Positions 42,916 to 55,140 of a stretch of 64,000 bases of DNA are shown in pieces. The stretch's first letter is position 1. The number at the start of each line of letters is the position of its first letter. The stretch spans positions 77,381,260-77,445,259 of the forward strand of contig NC_089584.1 of the NCBI RefSeq assembly GCF_019320115.1. The letters are read 5' to 3'. The notes under the pieces were generated by a model. That model saw only the letters and a program-made list of their open reading frames with translations. It searched no databases and was not told where the DNA came from. The DNA comes from Miscanthus floridulus (Eukaryota > Streptophyta > Magnoliopsida > Poales > Poaceae). The position numbers and the translations under genes are program-made.

Positions 42916-44774
42916 TCAATACATATTTGAGAAATCCAATATGTTCAACTCATTCCTTAGCTTGCAAAACCTTTTCTCATCCAATGGCTTGGTGAATATA
43001 TCGACAAGTTGATCTTCGGTGCCTATACTCTCAATACAAATGTCCTCTTTTTGTTGGTGATCTCTTATGAAATGGTGACGGACATCAATGTGCTTTGTTC
43101 TTGCATGTTGAATTGAATTGTTTGTCAACTTGATTGCACTCTTATTGTCATATAGCAATGGCACTTTCTTGAATTTGATTCCAAAGTCACTCAAAGTGGC
43201 CTTCATCCAAAGTATTTGTGCACAACAACTACCGGTGGATATGTATTCGGCTTTGGCGGTTGATAATGCAACACTATTTTGCTTCTTTGATGACCATAAA
43301 ACAAGTGATCTTCCTAACAATTGACATGTGCCCGAGGTGCTCTTTCTTTCAACCTTGCATCCCGCATAATCCGAGTCGGAGTAGCCAACTAGCTCAAACT
43401 TTGCTCCTTTGGGATACCACAAACCAATATTTTGTGTATGCTTCAAGTACCTCAATATTCTCTTTGTAGCCTTTAAATAACTTTCTCTTGGTGATGCTTG
43501 AAATCTTGCACACATGCATACACTAAACATGATATCCGGCCTTGATGCGGTCACATAGAGTAGGCTTTCAATCATGGACCGATACAACTTTTGATCATGT
43601 CCTTGATATACTTGCCTTGACTTACAAATGTACCATTCTTCAATTGCTTGATTTGAAGACGAAGGAAGTAACTTAACTCTCCAATCATGGACATCTCAAA
43701 CTCATTAGCCATCATCTTTTCAAACTCATCACAAAAGTCTTGATTGGTTGATCCAAATATGATATCATCAACATATATTTGCAACACAAATAGATCTTTT
43801 CTAATCTTCTTGATGAAAAGAGTGGTGTCAACCTTGCCCATTGTGAACCCTTTAGAGAGTAGGAAATCCATCAATCTCTCATACCATGCTCTAGGTGCTT
43901 GCTTTAAACCATACAATGCTTTCTTCAACTTGTACACATGGTTGGGCTTCTTATCATCTTCAAAACTGGGAGGTTGCTCAACATATACTTCTTCATTGAT
44001 GTAGCCATTGAGAAATGCACTCTTGATATTCATTTGATAGAGCTTTATGTTGTGGGCACAAGCATAGGCTAGCAAGATTCTAATTGCTTCCAATCTAGCA
44101 ACCGGGGCATATGTTTCTCCAAAGTCAAGACCTTCAACTTGTGTATAGCCTTGTGCTACCAATCTTGCCTTGTTCCTTACAACTATCCCATCTTGATCTT
44201 GCTTGTTTCTAAAAACCCATTTGGTTCCAATCACATTGTGTCCCTTTGGTCTTTCCACTAATTCCCATACTTGATTTCTTATGAAGTTATTCAATTCTTC
44301 ATGCATAGCATTTACCCAATCAACATCCTTCAAAGCTTCATCTATCTTCTTTGGTTCAATGGATGACACAAATGAGAAGTGTTCACAAAATGATGTCAAT
44401 CTTGATCTTGTTTGTACACCTCTTGAAATATCACCAATGATAGTGTCCAATGGATGATTTCTTGCAATATTGGTTGGCTGGAGGATTTGAACTTGATTGC
44501 TTGCACTTGCTTGATCATTGGGTTGAGATGATGTACTAGCCACTTGATCTTGTTCATTGTCATGAGAGCCACTTGCACTAACTTGATTTGTATCATCTTG
44601 CACATTTGAGTTAGAGAGCACTTGCACTTGATCATCTTCATCGTCATTCACTTGCCTATGCCTCAATTCACCAATATCCATGTTCTTCATGGCATTTGAA
44701 AGTTGAATGCCTCTAACATCTTTCAAGTTCTCATTCTCTACTTGTGAACCCTTGGTTTCATCAAATTCAACATC
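42916..44774 (-). pseudogene. Element E reverse transcriptase and RNase H, with 94-base deletion
   Basis: Closely related to D. 44726-43572 is open through the RT including YVDDIIFG (about 43760-43780), and 43587-42916 is open through RNase H with YSDSDYAG and VDIFTKPLDEK. Relative to D, 94 bases (34561-34654) are missing at about 43597, which shifts the frame just after the RT. Protease, integrase, gag and the 5' LTR of E are absent, cut off at about 44775. Confidence 0.85.
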
Positions 44775-45066
44775 ATGGCTGTCCAGCTAAGGCTAAAGTA
44801 TTTAACCCAAACATTAAGAAGCTAGACTCCAAGATAGTCAGTTGTCATTTTATTGGCTATCCATATAAGTCAAAAGATTATCGTTTCTATTGTTCTGACA
44901 GATATACGAAGTTTGTAGAAACAAGACCCGCAGTGTTCTTGGAGGATGAGATGGTCAGGAGGAGCATGGTAGCGCGAGAAATTAACTTTGAGGAGAAGCG
45001 GGTACATGTGCCCACTCTGATGGTTCAAGAGCCATTTTTCTCGCTACATGTTGTTGCTGCACCAAC
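44775..45066 (+). pseudogene. Copia integrase C-terminal fragment, probably of element F
   Basis: Plus-strand translation from HGCPAKAKVFNPNIKKLD through CHFIGYPYKSK, FYCSDRYTKFVETRPAVFLED and a QEPFF tail. This is the C-terminal part of a Tnt1/retrofit-type copia integrase. It starts inside E-derived sequence at a catcatgg junction and stops where G begins. Orientation agrees with F, but membership in F is inference. Confidence 0.7.
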
Positions 45067-46690
45067 TGTAACATTCCGTAATTCTATGTAATAGAAAAAT
45101 CCCAAATTTTTAAATTTTTTGCTTGAATGTGTGTTGCATGTAAGTGTTAGGTCAAACTTAAGTCAAATGTTTTCCCCTTCCCGCTCCAAAATCAAATCCG
45201 AGCTTCAAAACTTTTTTATAATGAATCGCTTGTCATGAAGACTGATCACCTACGTGACAAGATGTGTTTTCAAATAAAATGTTCTCGAGGTAAAATTAAA
45301 ACCTTGGTTGAATTCGACGTGCACTCGAATTCAACATGCAACCTGCGCTCATGATTTATTATTTCCTAAAACAAAAACCCTAACCCTCGCCCATCTTCTT
45401 CACATTGGGTTTACAATAAATTGTGCACCATATCTAGTTTAGATGCATATGTGATTTGGTTCTTGTCTTGGTTGTGCTTGGAGGTAAACCCTTTCTCCTA
45501 AATCCCTAGAGTAAATAGGAAAAATCTTCTCCCTTGCATCCTGGCCGACAGGCCCCTTTTGACCCAGCTGGCCTTGCCTATCCCTCTTGACCGCGAGGCC
45601 AAAGATGAGCTCAGCCGAGTCCAGCTCGTGGCCTCATCCTCAGGCCCGTTTGCCACCCCCTTTCTCAGGTCCAGCCAGCGCCACCAGGCTCCCAACCGGC
45701 CACAGCCCAGGCCCAACTCCTGGCCCAGCGCGAGCACAAGCGCGCAGCCCCTCTCCTCCCTGCTCTCACGTGCTCGGCATGCAGAAGTGCCGCCTGCTTG
45801 CCACTCACGCGCGCGGTACGTGCAGGGAAGAGGAGCCACCGCTCTTGCATGGCCAAGAAGGCCCACGCGTCAGCCTCGATGTGGACAAGGGAGTCGTGGA
45901 CGTCGTTTCCCTCCCGTCAACTCTGTTTTCCCTTTCCTCTCTCCGTACCGCTCCTCTGTTTCCATCCCCACTTCTCTGCTTCCGTCGGAGCGTCGCGCCC
46001 ATGCCATCACGGGCCGCCCCAGGCCGTGATCCCTTTACCGCGTCCTTGACCGCGCCGCGACCCGACTCCCCTTCTCAAAGCTTCCCAGCTGTTCACCTGC
46101 CCATGCTTCGGATGATAGCCACGTGCATCGGCCGTCCCATCAAGCGGCGCGTACGCTGGCGACCCCCTCATGGAACCGTTGCCTCGGCGCTATAAAACCC
46201 CTAGCTAGCCTCACGCCCTCACCCTCTCCCTTCCTAGACGCCACATGCCCCGATCCTCTTTCTTCCTCCATGAGCGCCGTGGCCGAGATGCCTGGAGACC
46301 GCGACAGCGCGACCATGCTGCCGCAATGACACAGCAGCAGCGCCGCTCCGTCGCCGTGGAGCTCTGAGTCTGCACGAGCCTTCGCCGTGATAGGCCACCC
46401 TGACCCCGAGCCGCTCCACCACGTGCGATCGCCACCCCTTTGGCCTTCACACTGGAGCTACGCCTCCTCGCTGGCTTAAGCCTTCACCGTGGGCGCAGGA
46501 ACAACCCCAAGGCACCCCTTCTCTCTGAGTCGGAAGCTACTGCACGGATCTGCACCGGAGTCCGCGTGCCACCTCGACGTCACTACATGACTCCGACCGC
46601 CTCTACTCCATGCTCTACAACCATCTAAGCCGACGGTGAGCCTTCCCTGAACCCAAGATCGCACCTTTCGATACCCTAGTCATAGCATTG
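45067..46690 (+). repeat. Element G: LTR-like segment, chromovirus-type start
   Basis: Begins TGTAACATTCCG abruptly inside the integrase fragment. GC-rich sequence leads to TATAAAA at 46191-46197 and a leader with cctcacgccctcaccctc. Several long open stretches here are composition effects. TGTAACA starts are common for Del/Tekay-type gypsy LTRs. The right end is not clear; 46690 is approximate. Confidence 0.45.
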
Positions 46691-47365
46691 CACATGACCA
46701 TACACATTACAACATTGTCATGGGCGGATCTATAGGGAAATGACTGGGTGCAGCCGCACCCAGAGAAAAAAAAGTAGTAAGAGCTAAATTTTCACTATAT
46801 TTGCACCCACGTATTACAAAGCTTTGCACCAACAAGGCAAGCGCACACCTCTTCAGATTTGCTCCAGCTCCACCTCTTAACATTGTGGGGGTGCATCCAT
46901 AGTTAAAAAAAAAACACTCCAGAACAAGCACTGACCCCTCAGCTTAACAAACGATATATCATCTATATCAATCTAATTAGCTCTCAGATCCTAACATCCA
47001 CCCAATAAATCTAATTTATAGGCCACAAAACGATCACATCAATAATAGCATTAAAGAAGAGGAGAACGATAATAGAAACACTAATCCTAAATTATATATA
47101 TGCATTTGGAGGTTAATAGGGGGAGATAAACTAAACAACCAAGATGTTGGGGGTGCCAGGGAACCCTCAACCCCGCTTATCTACACCCTCAAACAAAATG
47201 CTTTGGAATAATCTAGAACATCAAGGAAAATGTCATAAATAATACAACGATAATTTAGAATACACCTCAAATACTATAATAATAACAATATTATTATATT
47301 ATAGAAAAACTAGTTCAATCAAATATCACCATAGAATCATGGATACAACAAAAATGCTATGAAAT
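46691..47365. other. Unclassified AT-rich DNA
   Basis: Starts with a gggcggatctatagg and gggtgcagccgcaccc segment that looks like an eroded repeat, then AT-rich sequence. No gene or clean element end seen. Confidence 0.4.
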
Positions 47366-47877
47366 TATCGACGAAATCTGGTCAGCAGTCTACCGAGAGG
47401 TATGCCCTTGGTAGTAGATGAATTGGTGAAGGTGCGCGTGAGGAAACCAGATGGTGACACAGAACGCAAGAGACAGCGATTAGGCATGTTCAGACCGTCA
47501 ACTTGACGTAATACCCTACGTCTGGGTCTTTGTGGATTGTATTGTGTATGATCTGATGAAAAACGAGGGGGTCCCTACCCGCCTTATATAGCCCGGGGGT
47601 AGGGTTACAGATCGGTTGTTTCTATCCGGATCGATTTACAAGATATGAAGTTATAGATATTACGGGATCTAGCATATCCGAGTGGGTTCCCTAGATCACC
47701 GAGGATCCTCACGTAGTCTTGCGAGGCACGCCGACCTGTGCCATGCCTCACGCTGCGGCGTCTTGTAAGCTGGGCCTCCACTAGTAGCGCGACCCATGCA
47801 TAGCCTAGTGGGCTGGGCCTCCCCTGGCGTCTCGGCCCATGTACAACCCTATGGGTATCAGGGGTTATACCCCTACA
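47366..47877 (-). repeat. Element H: diverged LTR related to the B/C family
   Basis: Plus-strand ends tatcgacgaaatctgg and ggggttatacccctaca parallel the B LTR ends, and the cgccttatatagcccggggg promoter block is shared. The middle differs strongly. The first TG is TA. It is followed by gctagtccccgagc, as in B. A second subfamily of the same Tat group. Confidence 0.75.
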
Positions 47878-48510
47878 GCTAGTCCCCGAGCACCTTGCAT
47901 CCTCTGAGCAACACCATCCTAAGCTTGTTCGAGCTGATCAACACACCGCTAATAGTCAGGAAGAGGCTTCTGACCTGTCTGACTAGGAGCCGAGTTGTTG
48001 AAAAAGATGTCTGAGCAATTAGTTAGGCACCCGGGCTGTTGGAGCGAGCGTCTGAGCTATTAGAATCAATGTTCGAGCTGTTCAACTAGGAGCCGAGCTC
48101 AGACTTATGCGAAGCCGAGGTTTGTCAGAAGGATGTAAGGGGCTCAAGTTAATTTTTTTTGAAATCTCCAACTTGGACGAAGTGTGTCCACTTAGGTTCC
48201 AAGTGCCGAAGTTGGTCGCGTGGCGTCCATGACTTAGTTACCACGGAGGAACTTAGCCATTTTGAAGAAATCTAAGTCAAAGAAATAAGCACATTCACCA
48301 TAAGGTGAAGTGTGCCCACTTAGTCCCCGAGCCTGACACTAGATGAAGTAGTCTCATGGTGTCATGGTCCAAAGTTGTAATCTTCGGGTGCTGAACCCAT
48401 TCCCAGTTTAGCTGAGAAAAATAGTACAGTCATTGCTAGATGACGTGTATACACATAGTCCCCGAGTCTGCTAGAAGATTGCGAAGATATCTTGTTGCAG
48501 GGTTAGAAAA
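47878..48510 (-). mobile_element. Element H: 3' noncoding remnant
   Basis: Holds agtccccgagc blocks at 47880, 48320 and 48460 and an accataaggtgaagtgtgcc segment like B 2760-2800. The element is cut off near 48510; the rest is missing. Confidence 0.6.
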
Positions 48511-49164
48511 AATATCTTGCCATGAAAATCCAAAAATTCCTTCGAAATACTGCTTGACACACGTTTTGTCTTTGCGGCCCGCACGAAACGTAGCTTCGCG
48601 CACGGATATGGTAAGCCCAGTTAATGACCCAATGACATGCGGAGAATTCGAAGGGAATGTGATGCGACAGGTGCAGTTTTCTAAAAACCCTGGAAGGTGG
48701 AGGGTCAAGTGTGCGATGGAACCGCCCAATTCATACAAGCGCAAGTATGGCTGCCCCCGTTTAACATGTTGACGTGCACATACTTTCACTTATATAAACC
48801 CGGTAGTCCACCGAGTGTTACGAAGGACCTCGGTAAATCAACATCACAACCAAGATCACACAATTAAGCAAATGCACATCTGAGTTGCAGCAAAAATAAT
48901 GTTTACAATGAGTTCATAAATATAATACAAGTTTGGGTTTCAAAACCGATTAGTGAAAACAACATAGCTTTCAAATGATTACAATAATATAAGTTCCAAA
49001 TATATTGCTAGCATACGTGACATCCTCTGACAAAAGCATATAAATAAGAACACTACATAGAGTCGCCGAGCCCACCGGCGGTTAGCCACCATCTTCAGCA
49101 GGCCAATAACTTCACCTGCAACATAGTGGGATAAACCCTGAGTAATTGAATGTACTCAGCTAGA
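48511..49164 (-). repeat. Element I, first part: LTR-like DNA interrupted by element C
   Basis: The minus-strand reading contains ggtttatataagtg (promoter-like), aacactcggtggactacc and, near 49140, tactcagggtttatccc. The layout resembles Del/Tekay-type gypsy LTRs. No coding sequence. Element C is inserted at 49169/49170; the sequence continues at 61764. Confidence 0.4.
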
Positions 49165-49169
49165 CTTAC

Positions 49170-49639
49170 TGTGGGGGTATTAACCCCTATACCCTTACGG
49201 CTAGGCTTGGGCTGGCCCAGATCAGGTAGTCTGACCCACTAGAAGACGACGCGCGGTCCGGCCAATCTGTTTGGAATTCCGCGCAAGGAATCAAGGCAGA
49301 TTTAGAGGTCAAGTAAGATCTTGGTCGGTTAGAATATGAATCCTTATCCGGCCACCTATGGCAATTGTAACTGGCTAGGATTAGTTTCCAGATCTGTAAC
49401 CCTGCCCCCGGACTATATAAGGCGGGCAGGGGACCCCTCTAAAAAACATCTCTCATTGACATACAGCAATCCAATTAGACGCAGGACGTAGGTATTACGC
49501 CTTTACGACGGCCGAACCTGGATAAAACCTCATGTTTGTCTTGTGTCACCATCTTGTTTGTAGCTTGCGCATCTGTCTGCCGACAATCTACTACCTTGGG
49601 CATACCCCTAGGTAGACTACCGACCATATTTCGTTGATA
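49170..49639 (+). repeat. 5' LTR of element C
   Basis: 470 bases, TGTGGGGGTATT..CGTTGATA (the final CA has become TA). TATATAA at 49414-49420. Confidence 0.95.
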
Positions 49640-49640
49640 G

Positions 49641-49659
49641 TGGCGCGCCAGGTAAGGGG
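49641..49659 (+). other. Primer-binding site of element C
   Basis: tggcgcgccaggtaagggg, one base inside the LTR, matching the site of B. Confidence 0.75.
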
Positions 49660-49687
49660 TGTGCATACTGCTCTCCAGGCGAACAAG

Positions 49688-52600
49688 ATGGTCATCATCC
49701 CCGGTTCCATGGCTATGTCGAACGGCCTCACGTTCACCATCAGCTAGATCACCTGGACCACTGGCTCCGACGACTTCACCGCCATAACCCTGGAGGAGGC
49801 ATGGGTTTAATCTGCGTCAACCACTGCTTCACCTGCATCGGCTATGGCTCCGACCACGGTGGATCTGGCTCCGGCCACACCAGCATCGTCTTTAGCCACG
49901 CCGATAACTTGTCGTCCGCTTCCTCGCTACAAAGGGAGGCAGATCGACAACACCGACCTGCTCGACTCCATCGATCAGGTCGGTACCAAACTTGCTAAAA
50001 CCCTAGCTCTGGTAAGTTCAATTCAAAGTCAACCTAATGAGTAGGTAACCACTACCCACAACAGATCTACCCGACCAGCTCGGGCCAGTCATCCTGCACG
50101 ACTCGGTATGGATCTCGTGGTCACATCTACTCCTAAAGGGCGCTCCATTCGTCACCGGCCAGCCTCCGCGATGGGTCTCCAGCTCTCCAAATATGAAGCC
50201 TCGATGGAGAACTACCAGGCCCAGCCCTACGACCTGCGCAACTTCATCAACATGGTCCAGATTGAGGATTATCAAGAAGGATCCATCCACATAGTTCAAG
50301 AGGGTGGCTCAAGCTCCTCGTCTGGCATCGCATCTAATGCCTTCGTCCACACCGAGCTCCAGCATCATGACGATGAAGGCGTTGAATACAATCTGGATAT
50401 CCCAGACCACGCCCTGGGGTTCCAACGATTCCCATCTTTCCCACCAAGGCGAGAGGACTTGATCAATGTTGTCAGTAATGACGAACCACCGACAGTTGGT
50501 GAAATAGAACAAGAAAGGCTAGCACGCAAAGAACGCAATATTGACTGGTTTAATCGCCGACAAATCGAAGCCGAGGCAGAAGAGGAGGCACGACGCATAA
50601 GGGTCCAGCCATGCGACCTTAACAATGCCTTTGATAGGGTGGGGGACAAGCAGGTCTTTAGGACTCCAAGCACCAACGTAGCTGTTGCTATGGCGACAAT
50701 GCAACGACTACCCAATACCCCAGAAACCCAGGCAGTTCGTGATGATATTCAAGCTTACTTGACGGCTGCTATGGCCCAGACCATAGAGATTGTAAATCAA
50801 GCCCGGGCTCCATCCGTCTTAGTCGAGTCAAGCCATAGCCGCCAGTACTCAAGTCGCTCACAGCCACCCAACCAACGTGGCTCATGTAATGATGACCCCT
50901 CAGACAACCGTCAAGGTGGAAACGGTGGCCATGATGGTGGTCGGGATGACAACCGCCGCAACTACCGGGATGACAACCGTCGAGACAATCGCGATAATCG
51001 CCGTGATAACCGTGGTCGTAGGGTTAACCAGGGTGGCAACCGGGATCGCCGCGATGGCAATAACGATCTCCACCATTACCTCGGAGAACGTGATCTGCGC
51101 GATCGCATTAACCAAAGAACCCATGATCGTGCATCCCATGAAAGCTATCGCCATATGGAATACGATACTACCCACGGCCCTCTGGGTTTGAAGCAGTTTA
51201 CTTCTCACCTTCGCCAAGTCATATGGCCCAAGAACTTCAAGCTCGAGAAACTTCAGAAGTACGATGGCAAGGAGAACCCCGAATTATGGGTTATGCTCTA
51301 CGATACTGCGTGTAGATCAGCCATGGCCAATGAGCACGTCATGTCTAATTACTTCCCAGTTGTCGTCGGCCATGCAGGCCACTAATGGTTGGTCAGCTTG
51401 CTGGTGAACTACTTTGACTCTTGGCAAGAGCTCAAGCCAGCATTCATCGACAACTTCATCGCTACTTGCGAGCAACCCGGCAACAAATATGATCTGCAGT
51501 GGATTCGAGATCGCAAAGATGAACCACTGCATGAGTATGTCCGACGCTTCTTGGAGATGCGCATCAAGGTCCTGTCCATCTCTGACATCGAGGCAATCGA
51601 GGCTTTTATCACTGGTCTCCGCTTCCACGATGCCTTAAGGGACAAGCTCCTCTGCAAGAGACCCGAATCAGTCACAGCGCTCCTGGCCACTGCCAAGAAA
51701 TATGCGGATGCCGACGATGCTAAAAAGATAATCATTGAAGAAGCAGCAAGGGTTCCACGCTCCGACCACCCCCCACACCGTGATGACTACCGCGGCAACT
51801 GTGGTCGGAACAACAATTTTGACCACCGTAACCAGCGTAATGACTCCCGCGACCACCGCGACCAGCGTAATCAGCGGTGTAACCGCTGTGACGATTACAG
51901 GGGCAAGCATGCTCGGGAAGACGATGGCGAGGTCAACACCGTTAAAAAAGGTGGCGGACATCGCAACTATGAAGAAGACTATGCCAAAGCATTGAAAGGA
52001 CCCTGCCAGCTCCACCTCAAGTCAAACCATACCTTGGAGAATTGCCGCGTTCTTAAGTCCATCTACACGCGTCAACAAGCTCCAAAAATGTCCGACAAGA
52101 CTAACGACATAGGGGAACAGCGCAACGAGGACAACGATGATGAAGACGCAGATCCCCATCACAAGTACGTCAAGCCAACAGACCACGTCCACACCATCAT
52201 TGGGGGCAAAGTGTCCATCAAGACCAAATGAGAACACAAGCTGCTCGCCCACGCTAGTTTGAACATAGCCAACGCCGATAACCTCATCGCCGATCCACGG
52301 CTTCCTCCTTGGTCTCACCGTGAGATCTCCTTCAGTAGAAAGGACCAATGGGCTGCTATACCTGAGCTAGGGCATTTTCCCCTGGTTCTCGATCCTTGTA
52401 TCAATAAGATTCAGTTCGATAGAGTGCTGGTTGACGGTGGCAGCTCCATCGACATACTGTTCAAGAATAGTTTGCTAGCCCTGAAGATAACCTAGGCTGA
52501 TCTCAAGCCATACGAGGCATAGTTCTGGGGTGTTCTCCCCAGACAGAGCTCTACACCTCTCGGGCAGATCACGCTACCTGTGCAATTTGGTACCCTAGAC

Positions 52601-53008
52601 CACTTCCGCACCGACTACATCAACTTCGTGGTCACCGACTTCGAAGGCACCTACCATGCTATCCTTGGTTGACCAACGCTCACCAAGTTCATGGCCATAC
52701 CTCACTATAGGTATTTAGTGCTCAAGATGCCTACTGAGAAGGGGGTCCTAACTCTCAGGGGCAACATGTACGCAACCTACACCTGCGAGGATGATAACTT
52801 CAAAATAGCAGAGGCTCAAGACCTATCTATTCGCATGGCTGAGACCATGCTTGACGCCAAGAAGACCTTAGCTGACCACCTAGAGATCCTAGAGCTCGAG
52901 GCTCCATGCAAGAACATCAAGTCCAAAGAACACAAGGCGATCCAGCTGGTCGACGATGATCCTAGCAAAACGGCCCTTATCGGGGCCAACCTGGATCCTA
53001 AATAGGAA
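49688..53008 (+). pseudogene. Element C gag-protease
   Basis: Same layout as B: ATG at 49688, Gag core, Arg/Asp-rich repeats, CX2HX4HX4C motif (CQLHLKSNHTLENC), protease DGGSSIDIL. It stays in one frame throughout but has stops at 49745, 49808, 50042, 51383, 52229, 52494, about 52520 and about 52669. Compared with B these are CAG to TAG (four), CAA to TAA (two) and CGA to TGA (two). The final TAG at about 53004-53008 is shared with B. Confidence 0.85.
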
Positions 53009-55140
53009 GACGCGCTCGTTAGGTTCTTGAGGAGCAATGTGAGTGTGTTCACAAGGAAACCCGTTGACATGCCTGGTGTACCTCAGAACTTGATCGAGCA
53101 CTCCTTAAATGTCGACGGCAAGGCCAAACCTATCAATCAGAAGCTACAACGGTTCGCTCGCGACAAAAGGAGGCAATTAGGGTAGAAGTTACACGGCTTT
53201 TGGCAGCCGGATTTATCAAAGAAGTGTATCATCCAGAGTGGTTAGCCAACCTGGTTCCTATACACAAAAAGAATAATGAATGGAGAATGTGCATTGATTA
53301 CACTGATCTCAACAAACACTACCCTAAAGACCCCTTCGGCTTACCTCGCATAGATGAGGTCGTAGATTCAACTACCGGTTGTGAGCTGCTTTCCTTTCTC
53401 AATTGCTACTCTGATTATCACCAGATCGCTCTCAAAAAGGATGACCAGATCAAGACATCCTTCATCATGCCTTTCGGCGCCTACTACTACATGACCATGT
53501 CGTTCGGGCTCAAGAATGCTGGGGCTACCTACCAACGCGCCATACAGGACTGCCTCAAAGATGAGATAAAAGACGACCTTGTCGAGGCTTATGTTGATGA
53601 TGTAGTTGTCAAAACCAAGGAAGCACATACCCTTGTTGACAACCTAGAACGCACCTTTGTAGCCCTTAATACATTCCAATGGAAATTAAACCCAAAGAAG
53701 TGCATCTTTGGTGTTCCTTCTGGTATACTGCTTGGCAACATTGTCAGTCACGATGGCATACGCCCTAACCCAGAGAAAGTCAAAGCTATCTTGGACATAA
53801 AGCCACCCAAAAAGGTGAAGGATGTTTAGAAGCTTACCGGATGCATGGCTGCCCTTAGTCGTTTTATATCAAGATTAGGCAAAAAAGGACTACCATTTTT
53901 CAAGCTGCTCAAAGCAACCGAGAAGTTTGAGTGGTCGAAGGAGGTAGACGCTGCCTTTACACAGCTAAAGCAATTCCTTACATCATGTCTAGTCCTCACT
54001 GCTCCCAGAGAAGACGAAACCCTCCTACTTTACATCGCGGCAACTAATCGGGTGGTCTCCACCGCCATGGTGGTCAAGTGCGATGAGCCTGACCATGTCT
54101 ATAAGGTACAACGACCAATCTATTTCATTAGTGAGGTACTCAATGAATCCAAGACCAGGTACCCACAGATTCAGAAACTGATCTACGCCATACTGATAAC
54201 ATCCCGAAAGTTGAAACATTACTTCGACAGATATCGTGTGGTGGTCATGACCGAGTACCCTCTGGGAGACATCATTCGCAACAAGGATGCGAACGGGCAC
54301 ATCGTCAAATGGGCAATGGAGCTATGCCCTTTCTCCTTGGAATTCGCAAGCCGTACTACAATCAAGTCTGAGGCACTTGTCGATTTCATCGTCGAGTGGA
54401 CAGACTTAAGCACACCTACCTCTCAGGGGCCCGGCGAGTATTGGATGATGTACTTTGATGGCTCTCTCAACATCGACGGCACAGAAGCAGGGGTCCTCTT
54501 TGTGTCACCATCCAAAGAGCAGCTCCAATACGTCCTCAGGATTTATTTCCCAGCGTCTAATAACGCCGCCGAGTACGAAGCATGCCTACATGGTTTGCGC
54601 ATTGCGGTCGAGCTCGGTGTCAAACGTCTCTATGTCTATGGAGACTCGGCTCTAGTCATCAACCAACTCAATAAGGACTGGGATACGACCAGTGAAAAGA
54701 TGGATGCATACTGCAAATCGATCAAAAAGCTGGAAGGCAAGTTCTATGGCATCGAGTACACACATGTGGTCCGGGACAAAAATCAAGCAGCAGATGCGCT
54801 GTCAAAGTTAGGATCATCTCGAGCCAAAGTCCTACATGGCATATTTGTTCAGGACCTACTCACGCCTACCATTGAAGAAGAAGATCCAGCGGTTGACAAG
54901 CATCCAGACAAGCTATTGGTGGCTACGGTTCCGGCGTCAAACACCACTGAACCACCTCCGACCACTAATGAGCCTGACTAGAGAGTACCTTTCATCAAGT
55001 ACCTGACAGATGGTAGCAGTTACATCGATCGGATAGAAAACGAACGCCTGATGCGTCGTAGTAAGCAGTATCTGCTCGTCGAAGGCAAATTGTGGCGCAA
55101 GAACATGAAGGAGGAAATCTTGATGAAGTGTATAACCTAG
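53009..55140 (+). pseudogene. Element C reverse transcriptase and RNases H
   Basis: The RT frame follows the gag TAG in the same frame, then a one-base loss in an A-run near 53167 shifts it relative to B. YVDD is intact (about 53590-53605). The second RNase H keeps the Asp of YFDGS (54457-54459) that B has lost. Stops at about 53827 (CAG to TAG) and 54979 (TGG to TAG). It ends at the amber codon near 55138, shared with B. Confidence 0.85.

Noticed and set aside
45498..46664. Several open frames up to 202 codons on both strands
   Set aside because: They overlap each other in a GC-rich LTR-like segment; composition effect, no domain.
48436..48789. 117- and 110-codon opposed open frames
   Set aside because: They overlap on opposite strands across the H/I boundary and show no domain.
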